NCBI GenBank assembly: GCA_973895155.1
Contig: OZ316894.1
Coordinates: 22,444,001-22,508,000 of the forward strand
From: Marsupella aquatica
Taxonomy: Eukaryota > Marchantiophyta
Length of the DNA stretch: 64,000 nt
Direction: 5' to 3'
Part shown: positions 48,171-60,875 of the stretch, piece by piece
Numbering within the stretch: position 1 is the first letter of the stretch
Layout of the letters: every line of letters starts with the position of its first letter
Made by a program: the position numbers and the translations under genes
Notes under the pieces: model-generated
What the model saw: the letters and a program-made list of their open reading frames with translations, nothing else
Databases searched by the model: none
Told to the model about the DNA's origin: nothing

Positions 48171-51100
48171 TATAGCAGCTTCAAAATTATGACTATATAT
48201 ACTTCATGGCCATAGAGATTTTTCTCTTTATAATTTTGGTGCCTAATGGAAGAGATGCTCATCAGAGTCTCTCCAAAGGAAATTTTGAAAATTTTCCTCC
48301 CGACTTGTATCTTGCCAAAAAAATAATTAAAATCTCAATCTCCATCGATTTAATTAAATTTGTCTTGTAATGTGAAGAAAGGAGGAAGATAGCCAGAAAT
48401 ATGAGTCTTTTAACTCCTTGTTGCCAGCACACCATGGGCAATAATAAACCCTCAAAATTTGGGCTACAGACAAGATGCTACTATATGCTCAAACCACTTC
48501 AGACATTTTCTCTTTCTATTTGCTGGATACATTAAACTACAGAATCATAGAGGCATGTGTTATGAGCATTTCATAACACACAGACCAGGCTGATGAGTTA
48601 TGAAGGCTCCTGGTGAGACAAAAAGGTAACATTGTCTATAGCAAACAATTCCAAAATCTATATTGCATAAAAGCATGAGGAAACCACTAATTGAAACTAA
48701 AATGGACTAATATGTCATGGTTACACTCTTTGACACTGCAGTCAGCCAAATGTGAATATGGGGGAGTTTGCATAGACTTGACCTTTCTCTTTTGCCTTAC
48801 ATTGTGTCAGATTAAATCTACACCATTGGATTAGGCTTTTTGCACAAACAGCAGCACAAAATGGGTTGTTGGAGACTATCAATCCTAGTTGGCTTTCAAT
48901 ATGCCCTTATTTCTGTTGGTGACATGTTGATGTGTCATAGTTGAGATTTATGGTTTACGTAGACATCAACTCCACATCTATGAAAAATATTTCCAACTCT
49001 TTGATGTGTTTACAGACTATCAACAGTTGAATATTAAGCCCGGATGGACCAAGGGGTTTGTTGTGCAGCCCTGATGGGTTTCCAAAGCTGGGCTCGACTG
49101 ACATAGCCCATCAAAGAATACTCAATGAACACTCTTTACAGTTTTAAGTGAATGTGATTTGTAAATGGGCTCCTAACCATTTGCAGCTGGTTTTCATTAG
49201 TTTACAGCTGATTTTCATTAGTTTACGCAATGGTGAGTTGTTGTTTGATCATGCACAAACTACTTAAGGCTCACTTCACAAAAGTGAATAGTCCTTCCTC
49301 AATGTGGTAAGTTGTTGCTTCCTGTGCTGCTCATGCGCATACTACTCAAGGCGTCCTTCACAAAATTGAAGCATCCTTCCCTCAAGTGACAAGTCATTGC
49401 TCATGCCCAAACCTACAAGAGGATCTTCCCAAAAGTGAAATGTCCTTCCCAAAGTGGTAGTTGGCTGTTCATGCCCAAATTACTGGGGGCATTCTTCAGT
49501 GGGTAGTTGGTTACGGACCCCACTAGAGGTTCCTTCCAAAATTCCTGGCACCACAGCGTGCCACGTCAACAACAACCGTAACAAACAAGACTCTTCAATT
49601 TTGTGAATCAAATTTATAGTTTTCATTCGTGTTTGTGTCAATTTGGGTGTAAATTTGGGACGTCGTGCCGTAAAAAGAAAAGTAAAAACATTGGAAATAC
49701 AAAGAGCAAGACGGTTAAAACTGTCACTATGTAACCGTTTTAGTTACATTTTCAATTTTAAAACTTAAATTCAAAGATTTATAAAAAGTATTTTTCATAT
49801 AATAAATAATGACTAATAACTAACTTGATAACTTCCTTGTTAAACCGCAACTCTCGGTATGTAAGGACCTCTCGTATTGTATGGCCATTAATGCTAGGAA
49901 GAGCACATAGAAACCCAGGATCGGGGAGGAGGAGTGGCTGGAATCTTGAAAGTTTATCGAATTTTATACTCATTTTAAACTATTTACTCATTTTCAAAAC
50001 TAAAAACACCCAGTCGTAGATCTCATTGAGATATTTCTTTTGCACCCTAGATCGCCTTCTAACATGAATGAATAAGATTTCTAGAGGCATTACAAAATGG
50101 ACGGCAAAGATCGTAAAATCAACAAAATCGATGGCTAGGAAGGTTTGGATTTGTTTAATTTTTCATTTGAAAAATATTAACCTATTTGCAAAACGGACAG
50201 AGCCCATCCATAGATCTATTTGAGATCTTTCTTTTGAGCCATAGATTGGCCATTATGATGGACGGACGAGATTTCCGAAGATAAGAAATGGAGACGGCTC
50301 AGATCAACTCTTCCCCCTGATATTATTAGCCAAGGGGTCCACTAACTAATTTATAATATTTGACCATTTTTGAACTCATTGACAATGGAGCAAATGTTTC
50401 GTTATGTTTTCTACCTTAACTTATCACCATAGCAGGGGTGGATTCAGTCCCAGTAGTATGGGATTTCATAACTATAATGACCAGGCTCTGTTATGTCGTT
50501 TACCTTAACTTATCACCACAGGAGGGGGGGACGTCTTTTACCTTAACTTATCAGCACAGGAGGGGTGGACGAAAACCGTACACAGCTGTAACCTGAACTC
50601 TGACTAGACTAGACAGAGATTACGGTCCCGGGAGGACAAAAACCGGGCCGTTGGGGAAATTGAGACCCCCTATATTACGGAGGTCTGTGTTACTAGTCCA
50701 GCCCTGACGGCCTTATCCCGTGACCCTGCTTGGCGGGACAGAAAAATGGCTCCCGTCATTCGGCTCGCCCATGCCCGTTCCGAGGCTGTCACGGACGTCC
50801 CCGAACCTAAGGCGAGCTTTTGGTACAAGGGGCAAGACTCCGTCTGTCTCCGCCCAGTACCTTCCCACACGGACCGAAGTGAGCGGTCATAAGTGCGTCA
50901 CAAGTACTGTACCTTATGATTCCCTCGACGGTAGAGGCGTAGATCCCGTATTATACAGGATCCTCAGGGACACCGTACGATATTGTCGTAATATACTAAA
51001 CCGTACTGTATCCTGTCGAAAGTATACAGTACTAGGGAATTGTCCCACGACGCTCTTGAGTCCTGAGCGATGGTTTCCGAAGGAGGAAGACTCGAACCAA

Positions 51101-51581
51101 ATCGAATTGCAATCTCCTTGTTATCGTTTCATGTCCACAACTTGTGACTGCTTTCGCGGTGCGCTCGAGCACGCGAGCAATGGCGGCCACCTTGCTTTTT
51201 GCAATCCTCCCCGAATCCTGACCCGCAGGGAATCGCAATGTTGTACTCCGTGCAATCATGAGGTTCTCTCTTCTCACCGTCTTTCTGGTGCTCTGATCGA
51301 GAACAGCGGCAAGCGGTCGTAACGATAGGGCGGGGCCCGCAAGCGGGTGTGCTGTCTTTGGGCTTTTCTCCGTCACGTTGCGCAGAGCAGAATTGACCGA
51401 TTGGGATTTGTTTCTACTTTCACTGCAAGTTTATTTTGTAGAGAAGTTTTATTTTATTTACAAGACCACTTGCTTCGAGGAGAGGAGAGGAGAGGAGGAT
51501 CTAAATTAGTAGCTGGTGATGTGAGGCGGGGAGAAGATCTCAGTGAACGAGCATCTTCGTTCGAGGATTTGGTTCCACCGG
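48171..51581. other. Long spacer with a degenerate ~72-bp tandem repeat
   Basis: No gene is recognised. About four diverged copies of a unit with GCTCATGC, CAAACTACT, TTCACAAAAGTGAA and GTCCTTCC lie at about 49230-49510. Three copies of TACCTTAACTTATCA followed by CACAGGAGGGG lie at 50409-50570. The 200-codon open frame at 50720-51322 has no domain signal and is probably promoter-side DNA of the C2 gene. A GGAGA-type purine tract lies at 51477-51499 and was probably transcribed as leader. Confidence 0.4.
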
Positions 51582-51975
51582 GTGAGTTCGTTGAGCACTA
51601 GGGATTGTATCGTTGTTCTGCGGCCTGCTACAGAAGACCATTCGTCCCATTTTCTTCGCACTGAATTGGTCTAACCCCAGGCGTGATTCCCGTGCTGAAA
51701 CTGCTGGGGCGTTCGTCATCTTGCTGCCTGCGGAAGTGCGGATGCTGCTGAGCCACCTTGGTCGATTGGCCAACTCCTTTCGAAGCGCTGATTGTACGGC
51801 GTACCGCCTCCGTTGAGGCCCAGCAATGCTGCTTTCGACGATCACGTCGGCAAGATGATGTAATCGATTTGAGAACAAGGGCAGAGCAGGCTGGGCTTGT
51901 TTCGATTGCATCGGAGCTAGGGATTTTATTTACTCGTGATTGTGGTTGCGGGTTATTGTTTGTTTATTGTTTTAG
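51582..51975 (+). other. Probable leader (5' UTR) intron of the C2-domain gene
   Basis: CCACCGG followed by GTGAGTTCG is a consensus donor at 51582. TTGTTTATTGTTTTAG ending at 51975 is a strong pyrimidine-rich acceptor. Removing 394 bases leaves a short leader before the ATG at 52131. Without splicing, the leader has an upstream in-frame ATG (51936). Confidence 0.55.
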
Positions 51976-52130
51976 GCTTAGAGTCGAGGTCTACAATAGG
52001 AGTTGGTGATGACAGAGTTAAATCTGCCAGGCAGGGCTTGACGAGGCATAATCTACAGCATCAGCGAGCAGGACATAAAGAAACTCTGTGGGTGTCTCGT
52101 CCTCTCGTTGGGGATCAGCTACAGGACAGG

Positions 52131-52949
52131 ATGGCTCCGCATACAATGGAAATGACCGTGATGGCCGCTGAGGACCTAAAGAATGTTGCCACGTTTGGGA
52201 AGATGGATGTATACGCCGTCGTCTGGGTCGACCCATTCGCGAAGCGAACCACCAGAATCCTGCACAAGGGTGGGAAGAACCCCGTATGGAACGAGTGGAT
52301 CACTCTGTCTCTGGACACCGTCCGCCACTGTCCCAATGCGCACCTGACTGTACAAATCTTCAGCGAATCGTCGATGGGGGACAAGGTGGTTGGAACGGGC
52401 AGGCTTCCCGTCCACGAGATATACAGGATTAATCCACCCGACGAAGACGAGCCCGCGTTGGTTACTCTACAGCTGCAACGGCCATCGGGAAGGACTCAGG
52501 GAATCATCAGCCTTTCTCTGCGGGTGACTGGAGTTCATTCTCTTCTTGCTTTACCTTCTGCACCGCCTGCTGCAGGACAATTGAGCATTTTCGACGACAA
52601 GAGTGATCACGAGCCTGTGATGGGAATTCCTGTGCCGCCATATTCCGGGGCTCCTTACTATACGCCTGGTGTGGGAACTACTTCCACTGGCTACCCATCT
52701 CTCACAGCGATGGAGACTCGAGATATCGGCAGTGGTTCTGAAATGATACCTTATGCATATCCTCCCACTACTCAGTATCAAGGGTATCCTAACTACTATC
52801 CATCCCAAAGCGGCATGACGTATCCGGTTTCAGGTCCATATTCATATGTACAGCCTCCTCGGTCGCAAAATCGGAGTAACGGAAGTTTGCTGCTGGGCCT
52901 GCTTGGGGGTGCTATTGGTGGGCTCATTCTTGGGGACATCATATCGTAA
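52131..52949 (+). CDS. SRC2: SRC2-like C2-domain membrane-associated protein
   Basis: Plant SRC2-type proteins bind membranes in a Ca-dependent way and act in cold and defence signalling. This one has no intron in its coding part and encodes 272 aa. Residues 5 to about 130 are a single C2 domain (MTVMAAEDLKNV, FGKMDVYAVVWVDP, GGKNPVWNEWITL, MGDKVVGTGRLPVHEI). A Pro/Tyr/Gly-rich linker of about 100 residues follows (MIPYAYPPTTQYQGYPNYYP). The C-terminus is a hydrophobic Gly/Leu hairpin (LLLGLLGGAIGGLILGDIIS), the family hallmark. The start MAPHTMEMTVM puts the C2 domain at the N-terminus, as in relatives. A longer in-frame reading from 51936 has no similarity and overlaps the probable leader intron. 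Confidence 0.85.
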   Translation: MAPHTMEMTVMAAEDLKNVATFGKMDVYAVVWVDPFAKRTTRILHKGGKNPVWNEWITLSLDTVRHCPNAHLTVQIFSESSMGDKVVGTGRLPVHEIYRINPPDEDEPALVTLQLQRPSGRTQGIISLSLRVTGVHSLLALPSAPPAAGQLSIFDDKSDHEPVMGIPVPPYSGAPYYTPGVGTTSTGYPSLTAMETRDIGSGSEMIPYAYPPTTQYQGYPNYYPSQSGMTYPVSGPYSYVQPPRSQNRSNGSLLLGLLGGAIGGLILGDIIS

Positions 52950-55099
52950 GACGAATCCCGCTTGATTTGATCCTCGTGTCACCCATGGGTTGGGGGAAAT
53001 TGGCAACAAGCGTAGAATTGTTCGCTACCCGAGGTCACGAGGCACCACGAAGTTTAATCTATCCTCTACAGCAGCAACTGTAAAAAAATGCCACTTCTAT
53101 GAGCTTGCTGGAGAGTTTTGATGTGTGTACTAATAAGATTTGGACCGTCATGGGTTGGGGGTTGTAACGACATACCCCGAAACACGTTTGCATTTGCGAT
53201 TGGAATCGTCCTGTTTAGAGACTTGAGTAGATTGATGATAGGAAGTAATAATGTTCCAGACGCAGACCTTCGGTGAGGCAAATTACTTAAAAAGTGAAAT
53301 TTGCATTGAATTTCTTTTTCTCTTTTCGGAGACTGTATTTTTAAATCTAAGAGGGCAGCTGGAATGAACGTTCTTTTCCGGAGAGTATTTCACGAATGAG
53401 TTCGCCCCTTGAGACGCTATGGTTACGCAGTGCCCGCACTTTAGGCCGGTTGTGTCTGCAAGTTTCTTCCGTGGGGCATCGTAATTAGTGTTTTAGTGCA
53501 ACTTGACGATGACGAGAAAGCTTGGCAGACGCCGTGACAAAATTTTCAGAAAATTTTCAGAAGCTTCTTTGTTATAATTTCTCCTGCCCACTTTCTTTTA
53601 TCGTGGCAAGAAGCCCGTGATCACCCCTTGTCTTTTACGTTGCCCTTGTTTCACACTCCAGAATCTGTCGAGTCGTGGGAGATGACGAATTCAAGAGCTC
53701 TCTCTGGACTGATTCAGTGATGTTAGCATCACCAGAAACTAGAGGATAATTAGGTTTGCATTGTTACAGTCGCTCTGGCGTGTGCGTGTTTGCTGTCTGC
53801 TCTCTGCTGGGAGTAATCCAGTCGAACTCTTGTTGCTCCGGCGTGTAGATGAAACCGCGAAGTGGCTGTGTAGCCTGTGGACACTGGTATCCTCGATCCA
53901 CTTCTATGTGCACCTCGTCAGTGAAGCCCTCATGTGAGGAAAACTCTGATACCTGCTGCCCAAAATCTGGACAGTTGCAGTGGAGCATCGGTAGACCTTT
54001 CCCACACCGAGGAGTTTCATCCGAGGCTCAGTGTTTTCGTGCACAGCTCATTATAGGGGCAGATGTTTAGCTTCAGCTAATCTGTACGCTTCCATTCCAA
54101 ATCCATGTCCATCATATCAATTCTGTTGCAGTTCTTGTTTCGATTCACTGTTTTTGGGGGTTGTTTGATTTAGTCCAAGACGGTTATACGAGAACCGTTG
54201 GCACCATCCCCTACACTCTCGCGATGGTAAGCTTTCTAATCAGCTGTGCGAAATCCTCGGACAGGAAGGGTCTTGGTACTCCAGTCCTTATAGAATGGGT
54301 ACCTAGGCTGTTTTACCATCATGGGTTGAGAGAAACCTAATACTTCTGGGCATTCATATGTATCTTTCGTGTTCATGTCAGGTGTTGGAACTCTTTCATC
54401 TGCAGCACCAGATAGATATCAAACTAGATCCACATTAGCAGTCTGGTGTGACGGATCATGAACAGAGGAGTAGATTTAATTCGAAAACACGTTTTAATGA
54501 TCGAAAACAATCAAATTGCAATTCAGAGGGGTCTTGTCAATTCCCCGATGCCTTGCATCTGACATTGTGATCTAATCCTGCCAATATCAGTCAGACTCGA
54601 TGTGCCAGGCGAGACGAAGTTGGAATCCAATGTTCTGTACTTGTTATTGGGAACATTAGCATTCACATGGACGGTACTCGTTGATCAAAGAAGGTACTGA
54701 TGATTCTAAGTTGGATTTTTGGTGGGCGGCTAACAAACTATCCTGTGTGAACAGCTTGGGACCTAGCCTTACCAAGCCCTATGTGCCATGCCATAAAGCT
54801 GAAAGTACGAGCAGCAACATGTCAACCAAAGAACAACCAAATTCACAAGTCTATTATTTTCCATTTCAAGAAATACACCAATTGGTGCTGAGATGCAAAT
54901 TATATAGATAAAGCCGTTCAGTTTCGCCTTTCCGTTCCTATAAGCTACCTTACTGTCAGCAGTGCGTTTTGAGGTTGCACACGTTGTGATGATGAAAGTC
55001 CAACTCTTTGCATTTACGATGACTGCCCGCATGCCTAGGCTTGGTCGCGTCAGGGAATGAATAAGTTTCTTCATCTGTTACTACGGAGAGCTTGTGAAC
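52950..55099. other. Spacer, one unassigned minus-strand ORF
   Basis: At 53764-53988 (minus) a 74-codon frame from ATG has protein-like composition (VSEFSSHEGFTDEVHIEVDR) but no family match and no recognisable flanking exons. Nothing else stands out. Confidence 0.3.
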
Positions 55100-57993
55100 T
55101 CATTTTTTGGGAGGATATGACCGAGGGCCAAAGATTGTCGAGCCGACACGTACGTTTGTGCTACCCATTTGTATCTGTCAGCAGCAGCAGAAAACAAATC
55201 AAAAAGCAAATCAGTTCCGAAGGAGCACCATTACTGTTGTCACAGCTGCAGAATGTCACCCCCAACAGAGACCAACCACGCCGATCTCTCACCGGCGCAG
55301 CCAATGTAGTAGTTTCAATGATTAAATGAACTTGATTTTGAGTCCACGTATCCCAAAATATTAATTTAATAATAACAATGACGAAGTCTATTCCTAACAG
55401 ACAAAAGAAATAGATTTTGCTGATAGTCAACCAAAACTTTTAAACTAATTCAGAAATACCATTGACCTATCCATTCCTGAGTCGGATTTTGACAAATTTC
55501 TAGTTAACGGGAGGATAACTACATTCTAAACTGCTCGACCCCAGTTATACATAGAAGAATATCGTCAATACAAAATGTTCCTTACCGCTAGTTCGAAGTC
55601 ACCAGACATGCCCATTGACAGCTCACACTGGTCTGGAGACAAGTCAAGCTCCTTGCAAACGTCATCTCGACAGGTTGCCAAGGTCTGAAGAATCCAATTC
55701 CAAACCCAGTGCGTGAGTGCCTCGCTCTAGCCCGAAAAATACTAGATTGAGGAGGATTTCTCCGTTAGACTATACTCTTGCCGGGGAAGGCCATCTAAAC
55801 CATAAAATGCCCAAAAAACAGCAAAAAAAAACTAGGGGATAAATGAGAAAGTAACGAACACTGAAGTTCAGAGGTGTTGATGTGTAGTCAGCCATGCCAA
55901 TGGTCATCAGCCCTGAAAATATCAAATTGGGACACTCCATTTTGACATGCCGCGCAAGCTCTAGACACTTTGATGGCTCAAGACCAAACTTTGCTGCAAA
56001 GAAGAGGAAGGTAAAATTTATGGTACAGAAACTCTTGCTGTACAGAGACCAAACTATCATGCTCTTGAAGGCTCCTCATTCGACAACTTTCAGAAAAATT
56101 CAAGCATTCGCAGGACATGATTCTGAATGAAATTCCAGAAAAGACTGGTCACTTTTAGTCCATCAATGATCCCGTGCAACAGCTAACAGTTCTGATAGCG
56201 GAATGCCTTCCCCTCAGTGCAAACAGAGAATATTTATGTCCCACAAGATCCTCATAACTAATGACTTCTGGAACATTCAAACCTGGACTGAGACGAAGAC
56301 TCACACTCTTCTCCACTCGTGTTCACTTGTACGAGCACTTTCAACGGAGATCTGCCCAATCCAGCCACGGCTTTATCCAAGTTGTTTGCTACCTACACAA
56401 ACCTTTGTCAGCTTCTCCCAGGACAAGACGAAAAATTATCATTTTGTTGGCACTTTCAAATCATTCTTGGACAACAGATCTCACCATAGCTTTCACAATA
56501 CTCTGGAAGGCAATTCTCTGTTTCACTTACCTTGGTGCTATCAACACCCTCAACCATGTACAGATTTGGCACGCCAGCTGGAATTGATTTGCATGAAGGG
56601 AAAACAACACTGAACAATATTAGCAAGAAGTTGTCGTTGGTGGGTCCCAAGACTGACTATATTCGATTGGCAGACTTCATATGAGATGAGCAGGTTAATG
56701 TCAACCAGGTCCTACTCACAAGGTAAACATCAGACAAAGCAGACAGCAGTCCAGAAAGCATTTGCGAAATTAAAGGCAAATCTTTCTCCTCGGGATTAGT
56801 CTCTTGAACCCTCAAAAGAACCTTTAAGAAATCCAGGTTGCCAATGCAAGTTACTCACCAACAAGACCCTTGGCTTTGTTGCTTTGGAGATGACCTATAA
56901 AATGCCACCGAATGTCGTCTGGAAGCTGTGGCCCAAATCCACCATGACCACCTGTTATCAGAACTTTCTCTTAGATGTCCTCAAACGAAGAAAGGGGAAA
57001 ACAGAAGACTAATACACCAATCGCCATATGCCTCAGCCTAACATGCCGCTCCCCGGATCGCTATCAAAGTTTGATAATTCAACTAGAACCACAGCTTTGC
57101 AAAGTAATCTTCTGACAAGGTGGTTTGTTAAAGTGGATGGATTGGGTTTTCTTAGAAAAAAGCCTTGAAGACCAAATTAGAATTTACTTTTGGCTGCCAT
57201 TAGTGGTACTCTAAACCCATGCCCAGCTCTTCCAGGAATCTATGGCCGTAAGGTTGTGCGGAGAAGACCAAGGGCTATGCCGTGAAGAATTCACTTATCA
57301 TCCAGGAAATCCAAGATTCATTTGCGTGCGGGTTGAGACAGGCGAAAGTGAGCGACACGGTAATCCTACCTGTGGAGCCTTCTCACTGATTTCCTGGACA
57401 TAATTCTCTCCAAAATGGCGATGCCCAGCATCATAAACGTCCTTAAGCAGAGACACCGGCTTCGTTTTGCTAACGGCAACCACCCTTATCTGCAACAAAT
57501 TCCCGGAAACACACATCTCCCCCCTGGGCAATCAGGCTACAATTTCGAAGATCTTTTCCACACGAGTCAATAGGTTCGCGCAAAAACACTAACGCAATCG
57601 CTGTCAACAATGCACAATTCGCTCTTTCCTTGGTACTGCTGGAGTCTGTAAGGGAGTTGATCAAGGACAAGCTGAGCATCAACTTGTTTAAGCGGTAACG
57701 TCTCAAGAGAAGAGATTGTCGAAGCATCCCAGCACAATAATTGAGCTTTGGCAACCCAATTCAATACTTTAGTTTACAGTAATCAACAAATTCGGCAGTC
57801 GGAGATTACAGAAGCCACGACCTGACGGATGAGGGTGCTGAAATTGGCGCAGTCAGTCCGACAGGAGGGGAGGGGCCAAGCAAGGGCAAACCTGTGAAAC
57901 TGGACGAGAAGCGCTCTCGGCAGCTAGTTGCACGCGCTGAAACACACTTCGAAGCGCATTAGCGGCAACACTTTCCGCTGCTGAGGCTGCCAT
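55100..57993 (-). CDS. PLPBP: Pyridoxal-phosphate homeostasis protein (PLPBP/YggS family)
   Basis: Family members bind PLP without known catalysis and buffer free vitamin B6 in the cell. Eight minus-strand exons (57892-57993, 57370-57489, 56859-56925, 56531-56577, 56305-56392, 55860-55993, 55586-55684, 55100-55174) give 243 aa, the normal length. The fold is a single alanine-racemase-type barrel. PLP-binding Lys lies in [60 protein letters not shown] and the phosphate loop [11 protein letters not shown] follow in order. The weakest junction is the donor at the end of exon 6 (AGT then GTTCGT), chosen because it alone keeps frame. No transit peptide is obvious, so it is probably cytosolic. Confidence 0.94.
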
Positions 57994-60875
57994 ATCCCTC
58001 CCTGCAACCAAGCGGCACGACACAGACAAAAAATTTAACTCAATCGAACTTCGTCCCCCTCTTTCAAAGTATCGTAGCGTTGGCACCTTTCGCTGTTTCA
58101 ACCCCTTTGATGAGTAGACCCAAACCCGTCTGTGAGTCTGTCCTTACATACAGTAGAGGGTATCATAAGCGCCCAATCTTAGGGGTCAGCTTTTTGTGGC
58201 TATAGTTTGAAAGCTATCGGGAATAAGTGGACAAAAAGCGATTCTCTATCTATGCACGTTGACCGCCATTCGATCACGGGCGAACGTCATAGCTACCTTC
58301 ACTACGGGTAGAGCATGATGAGGTCATGAGCTGAAATTAATGTTTGGAGACCTTCTGAAGCCCCTGAAAATGACCTTGCTACCCTCGCAGCAGAGGATCT
58401 GTGCAGTCATTATTCGTCAAGTATAAAAGATCGAAGAGAATTTCCCCGCAGACGATCGATATCTTTCGATGGCCTATTAGGGCTTCTATACGCGTTGACA
58501 GTGTCTGAGATGCAGGAGGAACACAAAGGAAGCAAAATCAAATGCAGAAAAATACGAAGGACCTTAGTTGAATGTAACAATAACGACGAGAGCCTTGGCA
58601 CGAGACACGAGAAGCAACAATGGTGGACACCGTTGATGGAATTCTGAAACGGTGAAAGTGACCACGCAGGCTAGTGAACCTGGGTACCAAGCTGAACTGG
58701 TAATTGATTGTAAACAGCAGTCTAGATTCGGATAACGAGCTGCTACGCGCGTTGGAACGCTCGATGGAGCATGAAACAGGGGACAAGGATTTAGAGAAAA
58801 CGGGAGCTAGAATCAGTATCGTTTTTCGGCGCCATTTTGGAAGAACCGAGCAGGACGAAGTTGAACACTGACAAACACGAAGTCATGGCCGGAAAATAAG
58901 CGAAAGAAGGGACGCATGCGGAGGACAATTTGCGCTTTGTAAGCCCAGCTAACCTCCAACCTTTACGAGACGGCCCATTCAGCTGAAAACGAAATGGGGG
59001 CTTGGTTTTCACAGTCGACTCACTCTCTAGCATTCGCGTCGGAGGTTGCTCTTGAGCTAGGACCTTGGTATTGCAGAATTTCAACATTTTCCTGGGACCC
59101 AATTCGCTGCAAAGGAAGAAGCTGGGGCTGAGAAGGTGTTCATCGAGCAGAGAAACTCACTTCCGACGATGAAGAGCCAGCACCCTTCCAACTGGCAAAA
59201 ATGCTGAAACAAACCCCGACTTCACATCAGCCTTTCAAAGCTTGCACTACTGTATTCATAAAAGTTTAGAACATGTTTAATGGGCCAAAATTCTAGAAAT
59301 TACAGCACCTTTTGTCACATCCAATCGCTAGCTTCACATCCAATCGCTAGCTTACTGCAACTCAGCGTAGAAGGAGAAGATGAAGGCGCTACTGAGGTGG
59401 ATTCCAAGGTATCTTTAAGCTGTGGAAAAGATAGGATATGTACTCTTTCCCTGCGGACATCTGTTTGTCGGAAGGTGACAAAGAGTCCCAACGTTGACTG
59501 GTGACTTGAAAAAAAACTTCTATGTATTACATAAATAAAAGCAGCAGGCTTTTCTTCACGATGATTGCGAATTCCTTCCAGGGTGATTGAGTAGCAGTCG
59601 ACCAGCGAGAAAGCATCGTTTAGGGCCTTGGGGAGGTTTTGGCACGTTTGAGTGCAATGGACTATATTCCAGACATGGCCTAGGACGGAGAGTTGGAACT
59701 CCTCACGAGTAAGAAAAGACAGTGGGCGTGCGATATTTGGTCTATGATCTTATTGGGTCCTTGACTTGGTTCAAAATTTAGCTGCGAATTTGTTCATTGC
59801 CCCTCAATTTCGTCAAAGGTCCTATGAGTCTCGGAATACTTTTGCAAGATTGTGGGGTTTGTTTCCTTTGAACCACTGCCAAATGGGTTTCCACAGTTAC
59901 TTCAAGGACTCTACCCACAATCCAATTACTCCTGAGCCTCAAAGCGTATCCAGAACTGGAGGTAAGAATTAGTTCTATTCATTAGCTTTCCTAATAGAGC
60001 CCGATTTGTGTAATCGTCTATCCTTTGCATCCTGCATTTGAGCATGAACGACCCTGTTCACAAGACGAATTTCCGTCATGATATTTAAAGATCACTTGCC
60101 CACATTGTTTGAAAAACTACATAGCAATCTTTTTCCACTTTCAATAAATTAAATACAAAGAACCAGATACCCGAGACATCAATTCGCACTGGGACAGAGA
60201 AACACTGCAGCCCAATGACAGAGAAACACGCAGTTCACACGGACAGTGAAACACTGCATACCATTTTGTAATGGGTTCCTTTGACACATTATCAGAACCT
60301 TTAAAGATCTACGGATAAAGGCGGCTCACATGCCTGAAATCCAGGATCCCAGATTACACTTCCAGAACTGTAACCTTGTATACAAGGTTGCGATGTAGCA
60401 AAACAGTAGGAATTGCCACTCGGAAAAGTAATTTGCTTGTTCTACGTTATTTCCATCGAAGGAATCACCTCTTATGCGAGATTGTTTCAAACCTCTCTCG
60501 TAACCACTACAACCTAACTTTTAGAGCAATACAGCTACGCTATCTCTGTCCGCAGCTGCTCTCCCTTTCCAGGGGCTCAGGTCTCAGCAATGCAAGAATG
60601 TCAGGAGAGATCCGCAAATCGTACCCACAGAAGACAGCGTTTTGCCATCCAAGTTAACGTGCCAGTCGGGGTCGCGCATTAGTGCTCCACGTTCACACCA
60701 AGTTTGTCCCACAAAATTGTAGATTTTCGTATTTCCTTACATCACTTTTAGTTGGAAGAGGTGTCTATTACACATCCGCAGTTAGCAAGGATCCCGAAAG
60801 AGAAATCTGCAAGCAGAGAGTACAGAAGGTTAGATGCACAGTGAGACTTCGGGCAGCAAGCTAGCAGCATAGTAT
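57994..60875. other. Gene-sized gap with unassigned coding-like patches
   Basis: Apart from the minus-strand exon pair listed separately, the plus strand shows protein-like frames at 59343-59467 (LLQLSVEGEDEGATEVDSKV) and 59790-59959 (SYESRNTFARLWGLFPLNHC), the latter ending at a good donor. I cannot join them into a known gene. A 19-bp tandem copy of CACATCCAATCGCTAGCTT lies at 59316-59353. Near 60195-60260 the motif ACAGAGAAACAC recurs three times. Confidence 0.3.
58961..59203 (-). CDS. Unassigned partial gene, two exons
   Basis: Two candidate exons (59161-59203 and 58961-59106) are bounded by good splice signals (GTTTCAG acceptor, GTGAGT donor, TTTGCAG acceptor, GTTGGA donor). They join in frame to read FLPVGRVLALHRRNELGPRK and on to MLKFCNTKVLAQEQPP. 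The sequence is basic and could be an organelle ribosomal or import-type protein, but I do not recognise it. Neither the start exon nor the end exon was found, so this is only a gene fragment at best. Confidence 0.28.

Noticed and set aside
50720-51322. 200-codon plus-strand open frame upstream of the C2 gene
   Set aside because: No recognisable domain, irregular composition, and it lies in probable promoter DNA. Length alone is not enough in this base composition.
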